Below, piece by piece: positions 37,672 to 48,096 of a stretch of 64,000 nt of DNA. This DNA is from Sporomusa acidovorans. Its GTDB lineage: Bacteria; Bacillota; Negativicutes; Sporomusales; Sporomusaceae. Position 1 is the first letter of the stretch. Every line of letters begins with the position of its first letter. The stretch lies in the NCBI RefSeq assembly GCF_900101845.1, contig NZ_FNAM01000024.1:25961-89960 (forward strand), given 5' to 3'. Position numbers and translations under genes: made by a program. Below the pieces are notes generated by a model. The model saw only the letters and a list, made by a program, of their open reading frames with translations. It had not been told where the DNA came from and did not search any database.

Positions 37672-37929
37672 CTAATCATGTTTTAAATCATTGAAGTGTC
37701 CGGCTTCCACTAAAATAACATCCATACCAATCTTATTTATTTTATCCCAGGGAATAACTACATCATCATTACGCCCAAAAAGTCCTAAAAACTTGCCGAT
37801 ACCTGGCACGACAATGGCGGTAAGCCGTCCAGTCTCGACGTCAATTTCTATATCGGTAATGTTTCCCATCCGTTTGCCGTCAATTACATTTATGACTTCT
37901 TTTAGTTTTAAATCACTAGTCTTAAGCAT
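37672..37929 (-). CDS. YlmC/YmxH-family sporulation protein, PRC-barrel
   Basis: 85 residues. PRC-barrel pattern LKLKEVINVIDGKRMGNITDIEIDVETGRLTAIVVPG, ending in VIPWDKINKIGMDVILV. YlmC/YmxH proteins lie near sporulation genes in many Bacillota, function unclear. Last gene in the sporulation block. Confidence 0.9.
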   Translation of the reverse strand: MLKTSDLKLKEVINVIDGKRMGNITDIEIDVETGRLTAIVVPGIGKFLGLFGRNDDVVIPWDKINKIGMDVILVEAGHFNDLKHD

Positions 37930-38050
37930 TGTCTACCCCCCTCCCTCTTTTGGCCCCTCTTCCAAAGTATGATGCTTCAAGATTCTACAATAAGTATATG
38001 AAGGACAAGGGATAAGGGTGACAACTATTTATTTTTTATTTTTTTCTATA

Positions 38051-38656
38051 CTATAGATTAAAGATTTCCGCTATCTTCCAGTGAATTTCCGGCATCTTAG
38101 TACTCTCTTGCTGTGTATTATCCTGTACAGAGGCAACCGGGGCCAACGCGGTGCCGGCACCGTCAATAAAACACAAAGGTGGAAATAGTACGCACCACCA
38201 GTTTTGTCCGGCAGCTTGTCCAAGTAAAATCCGTACAGCTTGATACTCGCCTGCCGGTAAAACCAATTTGCCATAGGACCGTTCCGGAAATTCAAAATTG
38301 CCCATTTGCACAGTCACCGGATAATCAGCGCCATTTTCGGCGAGAGTATTTTTGGCCACGGCAATGATTTCTTCCCGGCGACTGGCAATAATCGTGTTAG
38401 CCGCCTGAGCGTCCTTTACATCTTTGACAAAAGGAGTAAGATAGGCAACAACCGCATCCCGAACCTTCAGTTTTAGCTGTTGGTCCTCTATACTGTCACT
38501 ATTGGCTAAAATATGTAACCTGACATAATCACCATGATTGAGCGCCACAGCTATTCCTTGCTGCTCATGATAAAACAACAAGCTCCAGCCACCGGCAATA
38601 AAACAAATAGTTGCCATGATGATGATTCGTTTCGTCCATCGTAAATTTTTCCTCAT
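38051..38656 (-). CDS. spoIIR: Stage II sporulation protein R
   Basis: 201 residues. An N-terminal membrane/signal segment (about 10-30) precedes the SpoIIR domain: VRLHILANSDSIEDQQLKLKVRDAVV, YPVTVQMGNFEFPERSYG and QNWWCVLFPPLCFID. Made in the forespore and secreted to trigger SpoIIGA to process pro-sigma-E in the mother cell. Lies 32 nt after sigG, beside the sigE-spoIIGA genes on which it acts. Confidence 0.95.
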   Translation of the reverse strand: MRKNLRWTKRIIIMATICFIAGGWSLLFYHEQQGIAVALNHGDYVRLHILANSDSIEDQQLKLKVRDAVVAYLTPFVKDVKDAQAANTIIASRREEIIAVAKNTLAENGADYPVTVQMGNFEFPERSYGKLVLPAGEYQAVRILLGQAAGQNWWCVLFPPLCFIDGAGTALAPVASVQDNTQQESTKMPEIHWKIAEIFNL

Positions 38657-38688
38657 TTAACTGAATGCCTCCCAGCAAACAAAAAGCT

Positions 38689-39462
38689 TTATATATATTT
38701 GCGCATGTGTCCCAAAGCGGCCTTCTCCAGCCTGGACACCTGCGCTTGCGAAATACCAATTTCTTCAGCGACTTCCATCTGAGTCTTGCCTTCAAAAAAT
38801 CGGAGAGTAAGAATATGTTTCTCCCGTTCACTAAGTTTACGCAAGGCTTCTTTAATGGCCACTCCTTCCAGCCAGCTTAAATCAAGATTTTTGTCATCGC
38901 TGATTTGATCCATGACAAAAATTGGGTCACCACCGTCATGGTAGATGGGTTCAAATAACGAGATAGGTTCTTGAATGGCGTCCAGTGCGAATATTATTTC
39001 TTCTCTCGGCACTTTAAGCTCATCCGCAATTTCATTAATGGATGGTTCACGCGAATACCGGCTCACTAATGAATCGCGGACTTGCAAGGCTTTATACGCT
39101 ATATCCCGCATGGAGCGGCTCACCCTGATTGGATTGTTATCTCGTAAATAGCGCCGGATTTCGCCAATGATCATGGGAACCGCGTAGGTCGAAAACTTTA
39201 CGTTTTGTGACAAGTCAAAGTTATCAATAGCCTTCATTAAGCCTATGCAGCCAACCTGAAACAAGTCATCCACATACTCCCCACGATTATTAAAGCGCTG
39301 AATTACACTAAGCACTAAGCGTAAGTTACTATAAATCAATTGTTCCCGGGCTGATTTTTCACCACCTTGCATAACTTCAAACAACTCACGCATTTTAGCG
39401 GCAGAAAGTACCGGGAGCTTTGCTGTATTTACACCACATATTTCGACTTTGTTTACAACCAT
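38689..39462 (-). CDS. sigG: RNA polymerase sporulation sigma factor sigma-G
   Basis: 257 residues. The start NKVEICGVNTAKLPVLS is characteristic of SigG. Region 2 (FSTYAVPMIIGEIRRYLRDNNPIRVSRSMRD) and region 4 (ISQAQVSRLEKAALGHMRKYI) are complete. Directs late forespore genes. Follows sigE and its terminator, as in the spoIIG-sigG order of clostridia and bacilli. Confidence 0.96.
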   Translation of the reverse strand: MVVNKVEICGVNTAKLPVLSAAKMRELFEVMQGGEKSAREQLIYSNLRLVLSVIQRFNNRGEYVDDLFQVGCIGLMKAIDNFDLSQNVKFSTYAVPMIIGEIRRYLRDNNPIRVSRSMRDIAYKALQVRDSLVSRYSREPSINEIADELKVPREEIIFALDAIQEPISLFEPIYHDGGDPIFVMDQISDDKNLDLSWLEGVAIKEALRKLSEREKHILTLRFFEGKTQMEVAEEIGISQAQVSRLEKAALGHMRKYI

Positions 39463-39583
39463 ATTGTTTTACCTCCCCAGTTTTTCTAAGCTACTAAAAC
39501 TACTTTCCCTACACAAGCATTATTGCCATGCCCTGGCGGTTTTATACTTCTATCTACAACGTGTTAAAGATTTTTGCAGGCAA

Positions 39584-39614
39584 AAAAAAAGCCGCATGGC
39601 TTATTCCATGCGAC
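39584..39614 (-). terminator. Terminator of spoIIGA-sigE
   Basis: CGCATGG (39593-39599) and CCATGCG (39606-39612) pair, and on the minus strand nine T residues follow. The arm overlaps the end of sigE. Confidence 0.85.
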
Positions 39615-40338
39615 TAATCTCTTTACGCAAACGCTTAATTATTCTTTTTTCCAGCCGCGATATATAGGATTGAGATATGCCAAGCATATCAGCGACTTCC
39701 TTTTGGGTGCGTTCGTTGCCATCATCATTGAGCCCAAACCGGAGTTCCATAATTTTTCGTTCCCGTCCTGATAATTTTTTCATGGCTGTATACAGCAGTG
39801 TCTTGTCAACTTCCTCCTCTACCGACTTATAAATGATATCATTATCTGTCCCTAACACATCGGAAAGCAACAGTTCATTCCCATCCCAGTCAATATTTAA
39901 CGGTTCGTCAAAAGACACCTCGGCCCGCGTTTTACTGTTGCGGCGCAGATACATTAATATTTCATTTTCAATACACCGCGAAGCATAGGTAGCCAGTTTA
40001 ATTTTTTTTATGGGGTCAAAGGTATTAACGGCTTTAATAAGTCCAATCGTACCAATGCTCACTAAATCCTCAACACTTACGCCGGTATTTTCAAATTTAC
40101 GGGCTATATAAACAACAAGTCTGAGGTTGCGCTCAATAAAAACGCTTTTAACCGATTGATCGCCTTTTTGCAACCGGTTAAGCAAAAATACTTCTTCGTC
40201 ACTTGATAAAGGCGGCGGTAAAAACTCCGCACTGCCTACATAAAAGACCTCGTCAGGCTCAAGCCAACCAATTGCCTGCAGAAAGGATATTACTTTTATC
40301 TTGATATATAATTTTATTATTGGCCAGGTAATTTGCAT
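39601..40338 (-). CDS. sigE: RNA polymerase sporulation sigma factor sigma-E precursor
   Basis: 245 residues. An amphipathic pro-region (about 1-25, [18 protein letters not shown]) precedes the mature factor: [24 protein letters not shown] in region 2 and [22 protein letters not shown] in region 4. The pro-sequence is removed by SpoIIGA, whose gene overlaps the sigE start by 22 nt. Mother-cell-specific. Confidence 0.96.
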   Translation of the reverse strand: MQITWPIIKLYIKIKVISFLQAIGWLEPDEVFYVGSAEFLPPPLSSDEEVFLLNRLQKGDQSVKSVFIERNLRLVVYIARKFENTGVSVEDLVSIGTIGLIKAVNTFDPIKKIKLATYASRCIENEILMYLRRNSKTRAEVSFDEPLNIDWDGNELLLSDVLGTDNDIIYKSVEEEVDKTLLYTAMKKLSGRERKIMELRFGLNDDGNERTQKEVADMLGISQSYISRLEKRIIKRLRKEISRME

Positions 40339-41249
40339 GTACTTGCCTCCTTCCTCATGTTAAGCCCAGTCAAAAGTGCCGGATGTAGAAGAGCTTGGCA
40401 GTCACGGCTATTAAACTCGCCATCGTATATGCCAATAAGTACTTCTGATGTATTGACAGTTTCCTCCTCAGTCATGACCGTAATCCTATCCGGTCTAAAA
40501 CCAAGCAGCATATCGCGGCCGCCTACAGATCGGCAGGGAATAACTTCGACCCTGGCTAACCAAACTGAGTCCTTACACTGCTCAAGATTCATCAACCAAG
40601 TATCCGCTGAATTAGACGTTAAAAAATCCGCTGCCTCCGTACTTACTACTTGCAGGGCCGGCTGTAGCGTCAAAAGAACTACCGGTTTGCGTCCCAATAG
40701 TGAAAAAAGACCGTTGCCCGTATCGAGCATACCTGTAACTGCCTGCGAGTTACCTGCATACTCGATTACTGCCTGATAGTAGGTCGTTTTCCTATACATC
40801 TTTGTTAGGACTTTTTTGTAAATAACTCTGATAAGGATGATTGCGACAACACTTCCCATCACTAAATTTTGCCAGGATAACCTAATAATATGGTTTACCG
40901 TTAAGAAGGGTGCTTCTGTCTGAATAAAATACAGCCATCCCAGCAAGGCTCCGCCCAAAGTGAACGATACGATAAAAAAAATGCCAATGAGGGTAACGGT
41001 GATCTTTGGCGAGCGATAACCAAAAGCCAATAGAATAAGTAGCGCAGATGCCACCAATTTTCCAGGTATGCTATAGAGTATCGCCAGATCAGGAAAAACC
41101 CCGGCTAATGTATACACGCCCCCCACTATGGCTGTCACTAAAATTCTTTTCCACTTGTAGGAAATACCGGCAGCATAAGCCGTTAATACTAAAATAATAG
41201 TATTCATCACGAAGTTAATGAACAGCACTACATCGGCATAAATGCTCAC
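40317..41249 (-). CDS. spoIIGA: Sigma-E processing peptidase SpoIIGA
   Basis: 310 residues. Five N-terminal transmembrane helices, then a retropepsin-like aspartic protease domain with D176 (GMLDTGNGL). Cleaves pro-sigma-E at the septal membrane on a SpoIIR signal. Its 3' end overlaps sigE, so the two are translationally coupled. Confidence 0.94.
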   Translation of the reverse strand: MSIYADVVLFINFVMNTIILVLTAYAAGISYKWKRILVTAIVGGVYTLAGVFPDLAILYSIPGKLVASALLILLAFGYRSPKITVTLIGIFFIVSFTLGGALLGWLYFIQTEAPFLTVNHIIRLSWQNLVMGSVVAIILIRVIYKKVLTKMYRKTTYYQAVIEYAGNSQAVTGMLDTGNGLFSLLGRKPVVLLTLQPALQVVSTEAADFLTSNSADTWLMNLEQCKDSVWLARVEVIPCRSVGGRDMLLGFRPDRITVMTEEETVNTSEVLIGIYDGEFNSRDCQALLHPALLTGLNMRKEASTCKLPGQ

Positions 41250-41398
41250 TACCTATACCTTCTTGCCAGAATTTCTATCTGTAAAATTGTTCTACATAGA
41301 GTACTATGCTCCGAACACCAGCGATATTCTCATTATACCAATCAATTCTATAAAATAATGTAAATTTTTGCCATCCACCAATTTCCAAAAAAAGACAC

Positions 41399-41431
41399 AA
41401 AGAACCCGGCTCAGCAGGAGCCGGGTTCTTT
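41399..41431 (-). terminator. Terminator of ftsA-ftsZ
   Basis: AAAGAACCCGGCTC (41399-41412) pairs perfectly with GAGCCGGGTTCTTT (41418-41431); a T-rich tail follows on the minus strand. It separates ftsZ from spoIIGA. Confidence 0.9.
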
Positions 41432-41443
41432 CTTAGAATATAT

Positions 41444-42490
41444 TTACCGCCGCATCCAGGCCGGAATATCTAAATCCCGTCCTTTAAAAGGTTCAATCAC
41501 AGGCGTTCCGCTTTTGCCTTCCGTCGATTTTAGCGGTTTAGGATCAAAGCCGGTAGCAATAACCGTGACCCTTACTTGATCATCAAACCGCTCATCAATG
41601 GTAGCACCAAATATAATGGTTGCTTCAGGATCAGCAGCTTTGGCGATTATATCCGCCGCTTCGTTCACTTCAAACAGTGTAGTATTGGGACCACCGGTAA
41701 AGTTCAGCAATACACCTTTCGCACCATCAATTGACATTTCCAGGAGTGGACTCTTAACTGCCGCCTCTACTGCCGAAACGGACCTGTTATCCCCTGTACC
41801 AAAACCAATACCCATGAGTGCGGAGCCCGCGTCACTCATAATCGTCTTAACATCGGCAAAGTCAAGATTGATGAGAGCAGGCACGGCAATAAGGTCAGAA
41901 ATCCCCTGTACGCCTTGGCGAAGTACATCATCAACAATCTTAAACGCATCCATAATCGGCGTGCGTTTATCTACTACCTGCAGCAAACGGTCATTAGGGA
42001 TTGTTATCAAAGTATCTACTTTCTCTTTAAGATTGGCTATACCCCGTTCGGCTTGCAGTTGACGCTTACGACCTTCAAAAGTAAATGGTTTCGTAACAAC
42101 CCCTACCGTTAACGCTCCTACTTCTTTGGCACATTCCGCAACTACCGGTGCCGCGCCAGTACCGGTACCGCCACCCATACCGGCAGTGATAAATACCATA
42201 TCCGAACCTTTAAGAACTTTAATTATATCCTCTCTGCTTTCCTGGGCGGCTTTTTCACCAATCTCAGGATTAGCGCCTGCCCCCAAACCTTTGGTTAATT
42301 TCTCGCCAATTTGAATGCGATAAGTAGCTTCGGAGCCAATTAATGCCTGTGCGTCTGTATTTACAGTAATAAATTCCACACCTTGCAAACCTGCACCAAT
42401 CATTCGATTGACCGCATTATTGCCGCCACCGCCAACGCCAATTACTTTTATCGAGGCAAACTGGTCCAAGTCCATGTCAAATTCCAACAT
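41444..42490 (-). CDS. ftsZ: Cell division protein FtsZ
   Basis: 348 residues. GTPase with [11 protein letters not shown] near 20 and the tubulin signature GGGTGTG (106-112), then the T7-type [11 protein letters not shown]. The C-terminal linker is short (about 20 residues) and ends in the conserved tail DIPAWMRR, which binds FtsA and other partners. Forms the Z ring. Follows ftsA by 24 nt. Confidence 0.98.
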   Translation of the reverse strand: MLEFDMDLDQFASIKVIGVGGGGNNAVNRMIGAGLQGVEFITVNTDAQALIGSEATYRIQIGEKLTKGLGAGANPEIGEKAAQESREDIIKVLKGSDMVFITAGMGGGTGTGAAPVVAECAKEVGALTVGVVTKPFTFEGRKRQLQAERGIANLKEKVDTLITIPNDRLLQVVDKRTPIMDAFKIVDDVLRQGVQGISDLIAVPALINLDFADVKTIMSDAGSALMGIGFGTGDNRSVSAVEAAVKSPLLEMSIDGAKGVLLNFTGGPNTTLFEVNEAADIIAKAADPEATIIFGATIDERFDDQVRVTVIATGFDPKPLKSTEGKSGTPVIEPFKGRDLDIPAWMRR

Positions 42491-42514
42491 TACTAAGCTT
42501 TCCTCCCTTAATGT

Positions 42515-43711
42515 CTAGCAAATTTTCAATAGTTTTTTCGCTTTGCGGATCAATACATCCCAGGCACTTTTACCTACAACTGGCTCACTTGCTAAAACGC
42601 GAGCACCATAATCTATGATTCCGTAGCACACTGTATTAGCTGGCTGTGCATATTCAACAGGCAAATGTACCGGTTTAACCATTTCAGTATTTATTTGAAA
42701 AACATTAGCGATACGAGATGCCATGCTGGGCATTGCACCTGAACCGCCAGTCAAATAAATGCGTTCCAAGGTTTGTCCATTCTCAGTTACATATTGGCTT
42801 AAGCGGGGCTTAATGTAGTCATATACCAAACCCACAATTTCGTCTACTCTACTTTCAATGATATCATATAAAAAGTCGTAAGAAACATGTTTATCGGTAG
42901 TGCCATAATCATTGCAATCCAATACTACACCTTGATTTCGCAAATCAGAAGACAACCGAGAGTAATAGCGCTTAATTTCTTCGGCGTGAGCCCGATTCAC
43001 AGTTAAGCCTTGCATCAAGTCATTGGTAATGTAATCACCGCCCAGGGGTAATGACGCCGAAAAACAGGGATTCCCGCCTACATACATAACAAAGTCGGTT
43101 GTACCTGCACCGATATCCATAAAAATGAAATTCTCCGGTTTGCCAGGCAACTCCTTTTTTATTGTCTCTGCGGCCATAATATCACCGGCAATAATACAGT
43201 TTAACGTAAGCCCGCTTTCTTTAAGCGCATGCGATATTTCTCCCAGAATATCCTTGGGAACTGCTACTATATGCGCTTCTACCTCAACGGCCTCCCCTGT
43301 TTTCGCAAGCGAATTTCTAGCCGCAAACACATGTAATATTTCATACTTATCCTGCTCAATCTCAAATGTTGCTGCCTTGCATGCCCGCTCAATATCCTGC
43401 GGGGTTATTGTCTCCGGAGTTGTTACTGCAACACTGCCAATACTATTTTGTGTAACAAGTGTCGAACCACTAATACCCAAATATACGCAATCCGTCATCT
43501 GTTCGTCAACTGCCATGATAACACAATCTACTGCCTGTCTGATAGAATGAGTCAAAGCATTAACATCTGTGATAACACCTTTTTCATAGCCTGCCGTTGG
43601 TGCAGTCCCGCTCCCCAAAATGTCTACAGTGCCATCGGCCTGTAACTTTCCGGCAAACACTTTGACCATACCTGTGCCGACATCAACAGCTAATATAGTT
43701 TTCTTGTTCAT
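42515..43711 (-). CDS. ftsA: Cell division protein FtsA
   Basis: 398 residues. Actin-like fold: phosphate 1 AVDVGTGMVKVFAG, the 1C domain between about 85 and 165, phosphate 2 FMDIGAGTTDFVMY and adenosine motif LTGGSGAMPSM. The C-terminal amphipathic helix (about 385-398, LIRKAKKLLKIC) anchors FtsZ to the membrane. Separate from sbp by a terminator, so it has its own promoter. Confidence 0.93.
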   Translation of the reverse strand: MNKKTILAVDVGTGMVKVFAGKLQADGTVDILGSGTAPTAGYEKGVITDVNALTHSIRQAVDCVIMAVDEQMTDCVYLGISGSTLVTQNSIGSVAVTTPETITPQDIERACKAATFEIEQDKYEILHVFAARNSLAKTGEAVEVEAHIVAVPKDILGEISHALKESGLTLNCIIAGDIMAAETIKKELPGKPENFIFMDIGAGTTDFVMYVGGNPCFSASLPLGGDYITNDLMQGLTVNRAHAEEIKRYYSRLSSDLRNQGVVLDCNDYGTTDKHVSYDFLYDIIESRVDEIVGLVYDYIKPRLSQYVTENGQTLERIYLTGGSGAMPSMASRIANVFQINTEMVKPVHLPVEYAQPANTVCYGIIDYGARVLASEPVVGKSAWDVLIRKAKKLLKIC

Positions 43712-43860
43712 AATTCCCTCGCAGCACAGTATTATACTTCTTCCAAAATAGTTTCAACAAAAGTAGCTCTTTCCCTTTTTTTTTACTGATAAATCATATA
43801 TTTATTTTAAATAAACGCCAAAAAAGGCGTAGTTTGTGCAAAACCTTCAAATCTTACATT

Positions 43861-43884
43861 ATCGGCAAGGTTAACCTTGCCGAT
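43861..43884. repeat. 10-bp inverted repeat between sbp and ftsA
   Basis: ATCGGCAAGG (43861-43870) is inverted as CCTTGCCGAT (43875-43884), loop TTAA. It lies directly beyond the sbp terminator and could be a second terminator or an ftsA operator. Confidence 0.4.
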
Positions 43885-43886
43885 AG

Positions 43887-43931
43887 GAAAAAAGCTCCAA
43901 AGCCAAATAAATCCGCAAGGCTTTGAAGCTT
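43887..43931 (-). terminator. Terminator after sbp
   Basis: AAGCTCCAAAGCC (43892-43904) and GGCTTTGAAGCTT (43919-43931) pair with one mismatch; the minus-strand tail is seven T residues. Confidence 0.85.
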
Positions 43932-43935
43932 CTTA

Positions 43936-44265
43936 TTATTTCTTCAATAAATATCGACGAATGATAGCTAGATTCTGGAATATTCTTAGGCCAAAAGCCA
44001 GTAATGCCACATAATACAGATCAATTCCCAAACGATCTCCAATATACACTAACCCGGCAGCTAGCAGTGCATTCATGAAAAAGCCGGTAATAAAGACTGT
44101 ATTATCAAATTTTTCTTCAATCCCGGCTCTTAGTCCCCCAAATACCGAGTCTAAAGAAGCCAGTAGTGCTACCGACATAAATTTTGCGTATTCTACCGGT
44201 ACGGTAATAGGAAAGCATATACCAATCAGTAAACCGATAATAAGTCCGGTAATCGGTAATACCAT
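43936..44265 (-). CDS. sbp: Small basic protein family (Sbp) membrane protein
   Basis: 109 residues from ATG 44265, 2 nt past the DUF881 stop; the frame is open upstream but only overlaps DUF881. Three membrane helices with the SVALLASLDSVFGGLRAGIEEKFD motif that defines this family. Its genes are constant companions of ftsA/ftsZ in Bacillota; function unclear. Confidence 0.9.
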   Translation of the reverse strand: MVLPITGLIIGLLIGICFPITVPVEYAKFMSVALLASLDSVFGGLRAGIEEKFDNTVFITGFFMNALLAAGLVYIGDRLGIDLYYVALLAFGLRIFQNLAIIRRYLLKK

Positions 44266-44266
44266 A

Positions 44267-44959
44267 CTAACGACCACCTTCCTGGGCCGGTTTGGCGAGT
44301 TCAAACCGGAAAGTGCCTTTAAATGCCGGAACTTTAACAAGTTCCTGTTGCTTGGTTGTTACCTGAATGCCCCAAAACTGTAATGTTTCAATAACACCAC
44401 CACGCATTTTCAGAGCATTCTCTAACGTTGTCGGTTCACCAATAGCGCGAATTTCATAAGGTGGTGAATAGCGGGAATTATTGACGGACAACGTGGGGCC
44501 TGCGCACCGGATTTCGGAACTGGCAATCAGACGCTGTTCATTAATGGATATAGCTTCCGCGCCGGCGGCCCATAATTCATTAATTACCTTCAGAATGTCA
44601 TCATCATGGATTAAATATAAATTAGGATTTTCCCCGGGTTTGGACGGTCGCTTACTATCATCAATCGATACAATAACTCCGGGTCCTTCAACAGCGACCA
44701 CGCCAGCCCCCATTTTGATCATTTCAAATTCTTTGGACGCGGCTTCGGCACCAGAAGCTCGTTTTAACTCCTGGACTTGCTTAATTAGCGAGTCTCGCTC
44801 TTTCTCAGTCTGACTTAGGCGCTGGGATAAATCTTCAACCCGCTGGTAAGGAATGCTTGATTTGATGTCCTGAGTAGTGCGAAATTGCACTGCCAGCATA
44901 ATGCCCAACACTACACAGACTAGAGCAATGGCAAATTGCCCTTGCTTAATGGGTAACAA
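44267..44959 (-). CDS. DUF881 family protein
   Basis: TTG 44959 is chosen because GGAG lies 7 nt upstream; GTG 44995 is in frame but without a site and overlaps ftsQ (230 versus 242 residues). One N-terminal membrane helix (FAIALVCVVLGIMLAV), a coiled coil and the DUF881 core: VSIDDSKRPS, HDDDILKVINELWAAGAEAISINEQR and CAGPTLSVNN. Found beside ftsQ and sbp in many Bacillota; role unknown, possibly envelope. Confidence 0.85.
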   Translation of the reverse strand: MLPIKQGQFAIALVCVVLGIMLAVQFRTTQDIKSSIPYQRVEDLSQRLSQTEKERDSLIKQVQELKRASGAEAASKEFEMIKMGAGVVAVEGPGVIVSIDDSKRPSKPGENPNLYLIHDDDILKVINELWAAGAEAISINEQRLIASSEIRCAGPTLSVNNSRYSPPYEIRAIGEPTTLENALKMRGGVIETLQFWGIQVTTKQQELVKVPAFKGTFRFELAKPAQEGGR

Positions 44960-44984
44960 ACTATCGTCTCCTTTCAAATTGACC

Positions 44985-45731
44985 CTATTTATCACGTATT
45001 TTAATAATAGGGGAGGTATAATTAAGGTCTATATATTCAACATTCATTTTTTTGGTGGATATTTCCTGAAGAATTTCCGCTGTCAACTTAGCCTTTTCCA
45101 TAAGACGCTGATTATCGCCAATGCGAATGCACAGCGAATTCGTTGTATAAATAATTAGATTATCCGGTGTGTTCATATTCACTTCTGATAATTGGTTCAA
45201 AACCTGCTCGTCCAAGCCGGCTAAATAAGTCAAAGCATTAGAAAGTCCGGGGGTATCCACCTGATCGCCAACATAGACGTTACCCAGGCGAATGCCGGTA
45301 ACCACAGGTACTTTTACCTCTTTTAAATTTTTTAAAGCCGCCATGACTATACCCTGCCGGTCAATCTCGACAAAACCATATTGACTGGCAACAAAGGCAA
45401 CCGGCTGACGTTCTTTGATGTGAATGGCAATGGTAGCCGGAAAACTTCTTGTAACTTGAACTTCGGCTATGCGAAGATCGCCCATTAACCTTGCCTGAAT
45501 CTCAGTTGTCTTAAGTCTGAAAATATTGACTTGCTCAGGAACTCCGGCTATGCGCAATACTTCCTCCACGGTTACATATTTGTTTCCTTCAACCAATACC
45601 GTCCCCACAGTAAAAAAAGGAGATCTAATAAATAAAAAAATCGCTATTATCAGTGCTAAAGCCGCCAGCCACAACGCCAGTATCGAAGCCCGTCGTTTTC
45701 TAGCTGCCCGCAAGCGTTCTGCTGTCTGCAT
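44985..45731 (-). CDS. ftsQ: Cell division protein FtsQ/DivIB
   Basis: 248 residues. Short basic cytosolic N-terminus, one membrane helix (about 17-38, ILALWLAALALIIAIFLFI) and the POTRA domain (FFTVGTVLVEGNKYVTVEEVLRIAGV), followed by FtsQ/DivIB beta domain (FVEIDRQGIV). Part of the divisome FtsQLB complex; its partner ftsL-type gene lies upstream in the same cluster. Confidence 0.92.
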   Translation of the reverse strand: MQTAERLRAARKRRASILALWLAALALIIAIFLFIRSPFFTVGTVLVEGNKYVTVEEVLRIAGVPEQVNIFRLKTTEIQARLMGDLRIAEVQVTRSFPATIAIHIKERQPVAFVASQYGFVEIDRQGIVMAALKNLKEVKVPVVTGIRLGNVYVGDQVDTPGLSNALTYLAGLDEQVLNQLSEVNMNTPDNLIIYTTNSLCIRIGDNQRLMEKAKLTAEILQEISTKKMNVEYIDLNYTSPIIKIRDK

Positions 45732-45790
45732 GCAATCACTCCCGAAGACAACTTCTGCAGTAATTATACAACGAAATGTCCACTAAATAA

Positions 45791-45819
45791 ATAAAAAAAA
45801 ATAGGCAGTTTTTACTGCC
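45791..45819 (-). terminator. Terminator after ddl
   Basis: GGCAGT (45804-45809) and ACTGCC (45814-45819) with a TTTT loop; a long T-run follows on the minus strand (plus A-run 45791-45801). ftsQ must have its own promoter or rely on read-through. Confidence 0.8.
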
Positions 45820-45831
45820 CAAAATCATGAT

Positions 45832-46764
45832 CTAATCATCCACCATCAACAAGATCTGTTCACATAAATCAGCAAAACTTATGCCGATTGCCGCGGCTGC
45901 TTTGGGCACTAAACTGGTTGCCGTCATCCCGGGAATGGTGTTTATCTCCAAAACGTACGGTTGATTGTTATCACCAAACATGATGTCAACCCGGCCAATC
46001 CCCCGGCATCCTAACAGTTTATACGCATCAAGAGCTACCTTTTGAATATACTCAGCAACTTTGCTGTCTAACCTGGCTGGAACAATATATTCAGTCGCTC
46101 CTTTGGTGTATTTTGATTTGTAATCATACTTTCCCGATTGGGGCACGATTTCTATAATCGGTAATGCCTTGGGCTGATCACTGCCAAGTATGGAAACCGT
46201 TAATTCTTTTCCTTTGATAAATTCTTCGACAACAATATGCCCGCTGTAAGTAAGGGCTTCGGTTACAGCAGCCTCAATTTCCGCGGCATTTTCGACGATG
46301 ATCACACCAATGCTTGAACCCTGGGCAGCCGGCTTTATGACTACCGGGATGCCAAAGTTCTCCCGAATATCTTGTACTATCAAATCAAGCCTGTTATCCC
46401 GGTTATTATACAGTCGCGCGCGCGGGGTTGGAATACCCGCCGCCATAAATAAACGCTTGCTCACCGTCTTATCCATTGCGATAGCACTCGCTAATACGCC
46501 GGATCCCGTATAAGGTATTCCCAGCATTTCCAGAGCACCCTGCATTAATCCGTCTTCACCATAAAGGCCATGGATAGCATTAAATACAACCTCAATCTTC
46601 TCGGTCTTCAATTGTTCAACCAAATCCCGGGGGTTAAGGTCTATGCCAATAGCATCATACCCTTTTTCTTGCAATGCCGCTAAAATAGCCCGCCCCGTGT
46701 TCAACGATACTTCTCTTTCAGCAGACGGTCCACCCATAACAACTGCAATTTTTTTTCTTTTCAT
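45832..46764 (-). CDS. ddl: D-alanine--D-alanine ligase
   Basis: 310 residues. ATP-grasp enzyme: VMGGPSAEREVSLNTG at the N-terminus, VIKPAAQGSSIGV and the KYTKGATEYIVPARL region, and EINTIPGMTATSLVPKAA at the C-terminus. Makes the D-Ala-D-Ala dipeptide used by MurF. Follows murA. Confidence 0.96.
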   Translation of the reverse strand: MKRKKIAVVMGGPSAEREVSLNTGRAILAALQEKGYDAIGIDLNPRDLVEQLKTEKIEVVFNAIHGLYGEDGLMQGALEMLGIPYTGSGVLASAIAMDKTVSKRLFMAAGIPTPRARLYNNRDNRLDLIVQDIRENFGIPVVIKPAAQGSSIGVIIVENAAEIEAAVTEALTYSGHIVVEEFIKGKELTVSILGSDQPKALPIIEIVPQSGKYDYKSKYTKGATEYIVPARLDSKVAEYIQKVALDAYKLLGCRGIGRVDIMFGDNNQPYVLEINTIPGMTATSLVPKAAAAIGISFADLCEQILLMVDD

Positions 46765-46780
46765 ATAAATTCCCCTCCAA

Positions 46781-48031
46781 TTATCCTACAACTTTAACAA
46801 TATTTGCTCCTAAAGCCTGCAACTTTTCATCTATTTTTTCATAACCCCGTTCAATATGGTAGACCTGTTCAATTTCTGATGTTCCTTCCGCTGCTAAAGC
46901 TGCTAAAACCAATGCACTACCGGCCCTGAGATCAGGCGCGGCTACAATGGCGCCGGTTAGTCTCGGCACACCGCGGATAATGGCAGTCCGCCCTTCGACC
47001 TTGATTTTAGCTCCCATCCGGGTAAGTTCATCAACATGCTTGAAACGGTTTTCAAAAATAGTTTCCGTAATAATACTAGTACCTTTGGCAATGGTAACCA
47101 AAGACAGCATTGGCGCCTGCAGATCAGTGGGAAATCCGGGATATGGCAAGGTTTTTATATCAACACCCCTAAGTTCACCTGCTTTTATTCTGATATAATC
47201 CTTACCGGTAATTATTTTCGCCCCAATTTCCTGAAGCTTATCTGTAACCGAGAATAAATATTCCGGAACAACGTTCTCAATGACAATGTCACCGCGCGTC
47301 ATAACACCGGCTATTAAAAAGGTGCCTGCCTCAATTCTATCACAAATTACCGTGTGTTCAGCCGGAAGTAAACGGCTTACCCCGTCAATTTTAATCGTAT
47401 CTGTACCTGCACCGCTGATTTTAGCCCCCATCTTATTTAACATGCTTTGTAAATCAACGATTTCCGGTTCACGGGCCGCATTGCGAATCATTGTGGTGCC
47501 CTTGGCCAGTGCGGCGGCCATCATTGCATTTTCTGTCGCACCCACACTGGGAAAATCGAAATTCACTTCACCGCCGGTTAACTCTGCCGCTTCGGCATCG
47601 ATAAAACCGTAACTTTCTTCGACGCTAGCACCAATTTTCTCCAAAGCTTTGATATGTAGATTGATTGGTCTAGGGCCGATGGCACAACCGCCGGGGTAAG
47701 ATATTCTGACTTTACGAAACCGACCTAACAGCGGCCCCATTAAAAAGACCGAGGCTCGCATTTCCCGCATTAAGTGTTCCGGTATTTCGACCTTACTCAC
47801 ATTTGTCGTATCAATCATCATGGTATGTTCATGTCTAACTACTTTGGCGCCAAGCAATGTCAAAATTTCCTGCATAGCTTGAATATCGCGCAGATATGGA
47901 ACATCATGAATAACACTGGTACCGGAACACAATAGCGTTGCCGCCATAATTGGCAAAGTGGCATTTTTCGCCCCGCTTATCCGGACGTTGCCACTTAGTT
48001 GTACTTCTCCTTTGACGATAAATTTCTCCAT
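46781..48031 (-). CDS. murA: UDP-GlcNAc 1-carboxyvinyltransferase MurA
   Basis: 416 residues. EPSP-synthase fold with the catalytic Cys at 116 (YPGGCAIGPRPINLH), the Cys targeted by fosfomycin, and K22/N23 of GAKNATLP. First committed peptidoglycan step. In the usual place between murC and ddl; no murB partner is near. Confidence 0.97.
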   Translation of the reverse strand: MEKFIVKGEVQLSGNVRISGAKNATLPIMAATLLCSGTSVIHDVPYLRDIQAMQEILTLLGAKVVRHEHTMMIDTTNVSKVEIPEHLMREMRASVFLMGPLLGRFRKVRISYPGGCAIGPRPINLHIKALEKIGASVEESYGFIDAEAAELTGGEVNFDFPSVGATENAMMAAALAKGTTMIRNAAREPEIVDLQSMLNKMGAKISGAGTDTIKIDGVSRLLPAEHTVICDRIEAGTFLIAGVMTRGDIVIENVVPEYLFSVTDKLQEIGAKIITGKDYIRIKAGELRGVDIKTLPYPGFPTDLQAPMLSLVTIAKGTSIITETIFENRFKHVDELTRMGAKIKVEGRTAIIRGVPRLTGAIVAAPDLRAGSALVLAALAAEGTSEIEQVYHIERGYEKIDEKLQALGANIVKVVG

Positions 48032-48096
48032 CGTCTTCCCTCCCAGAAAAGTACAATCACCCTTTTATTTTTATATAATCCAATACTTACTGCCCA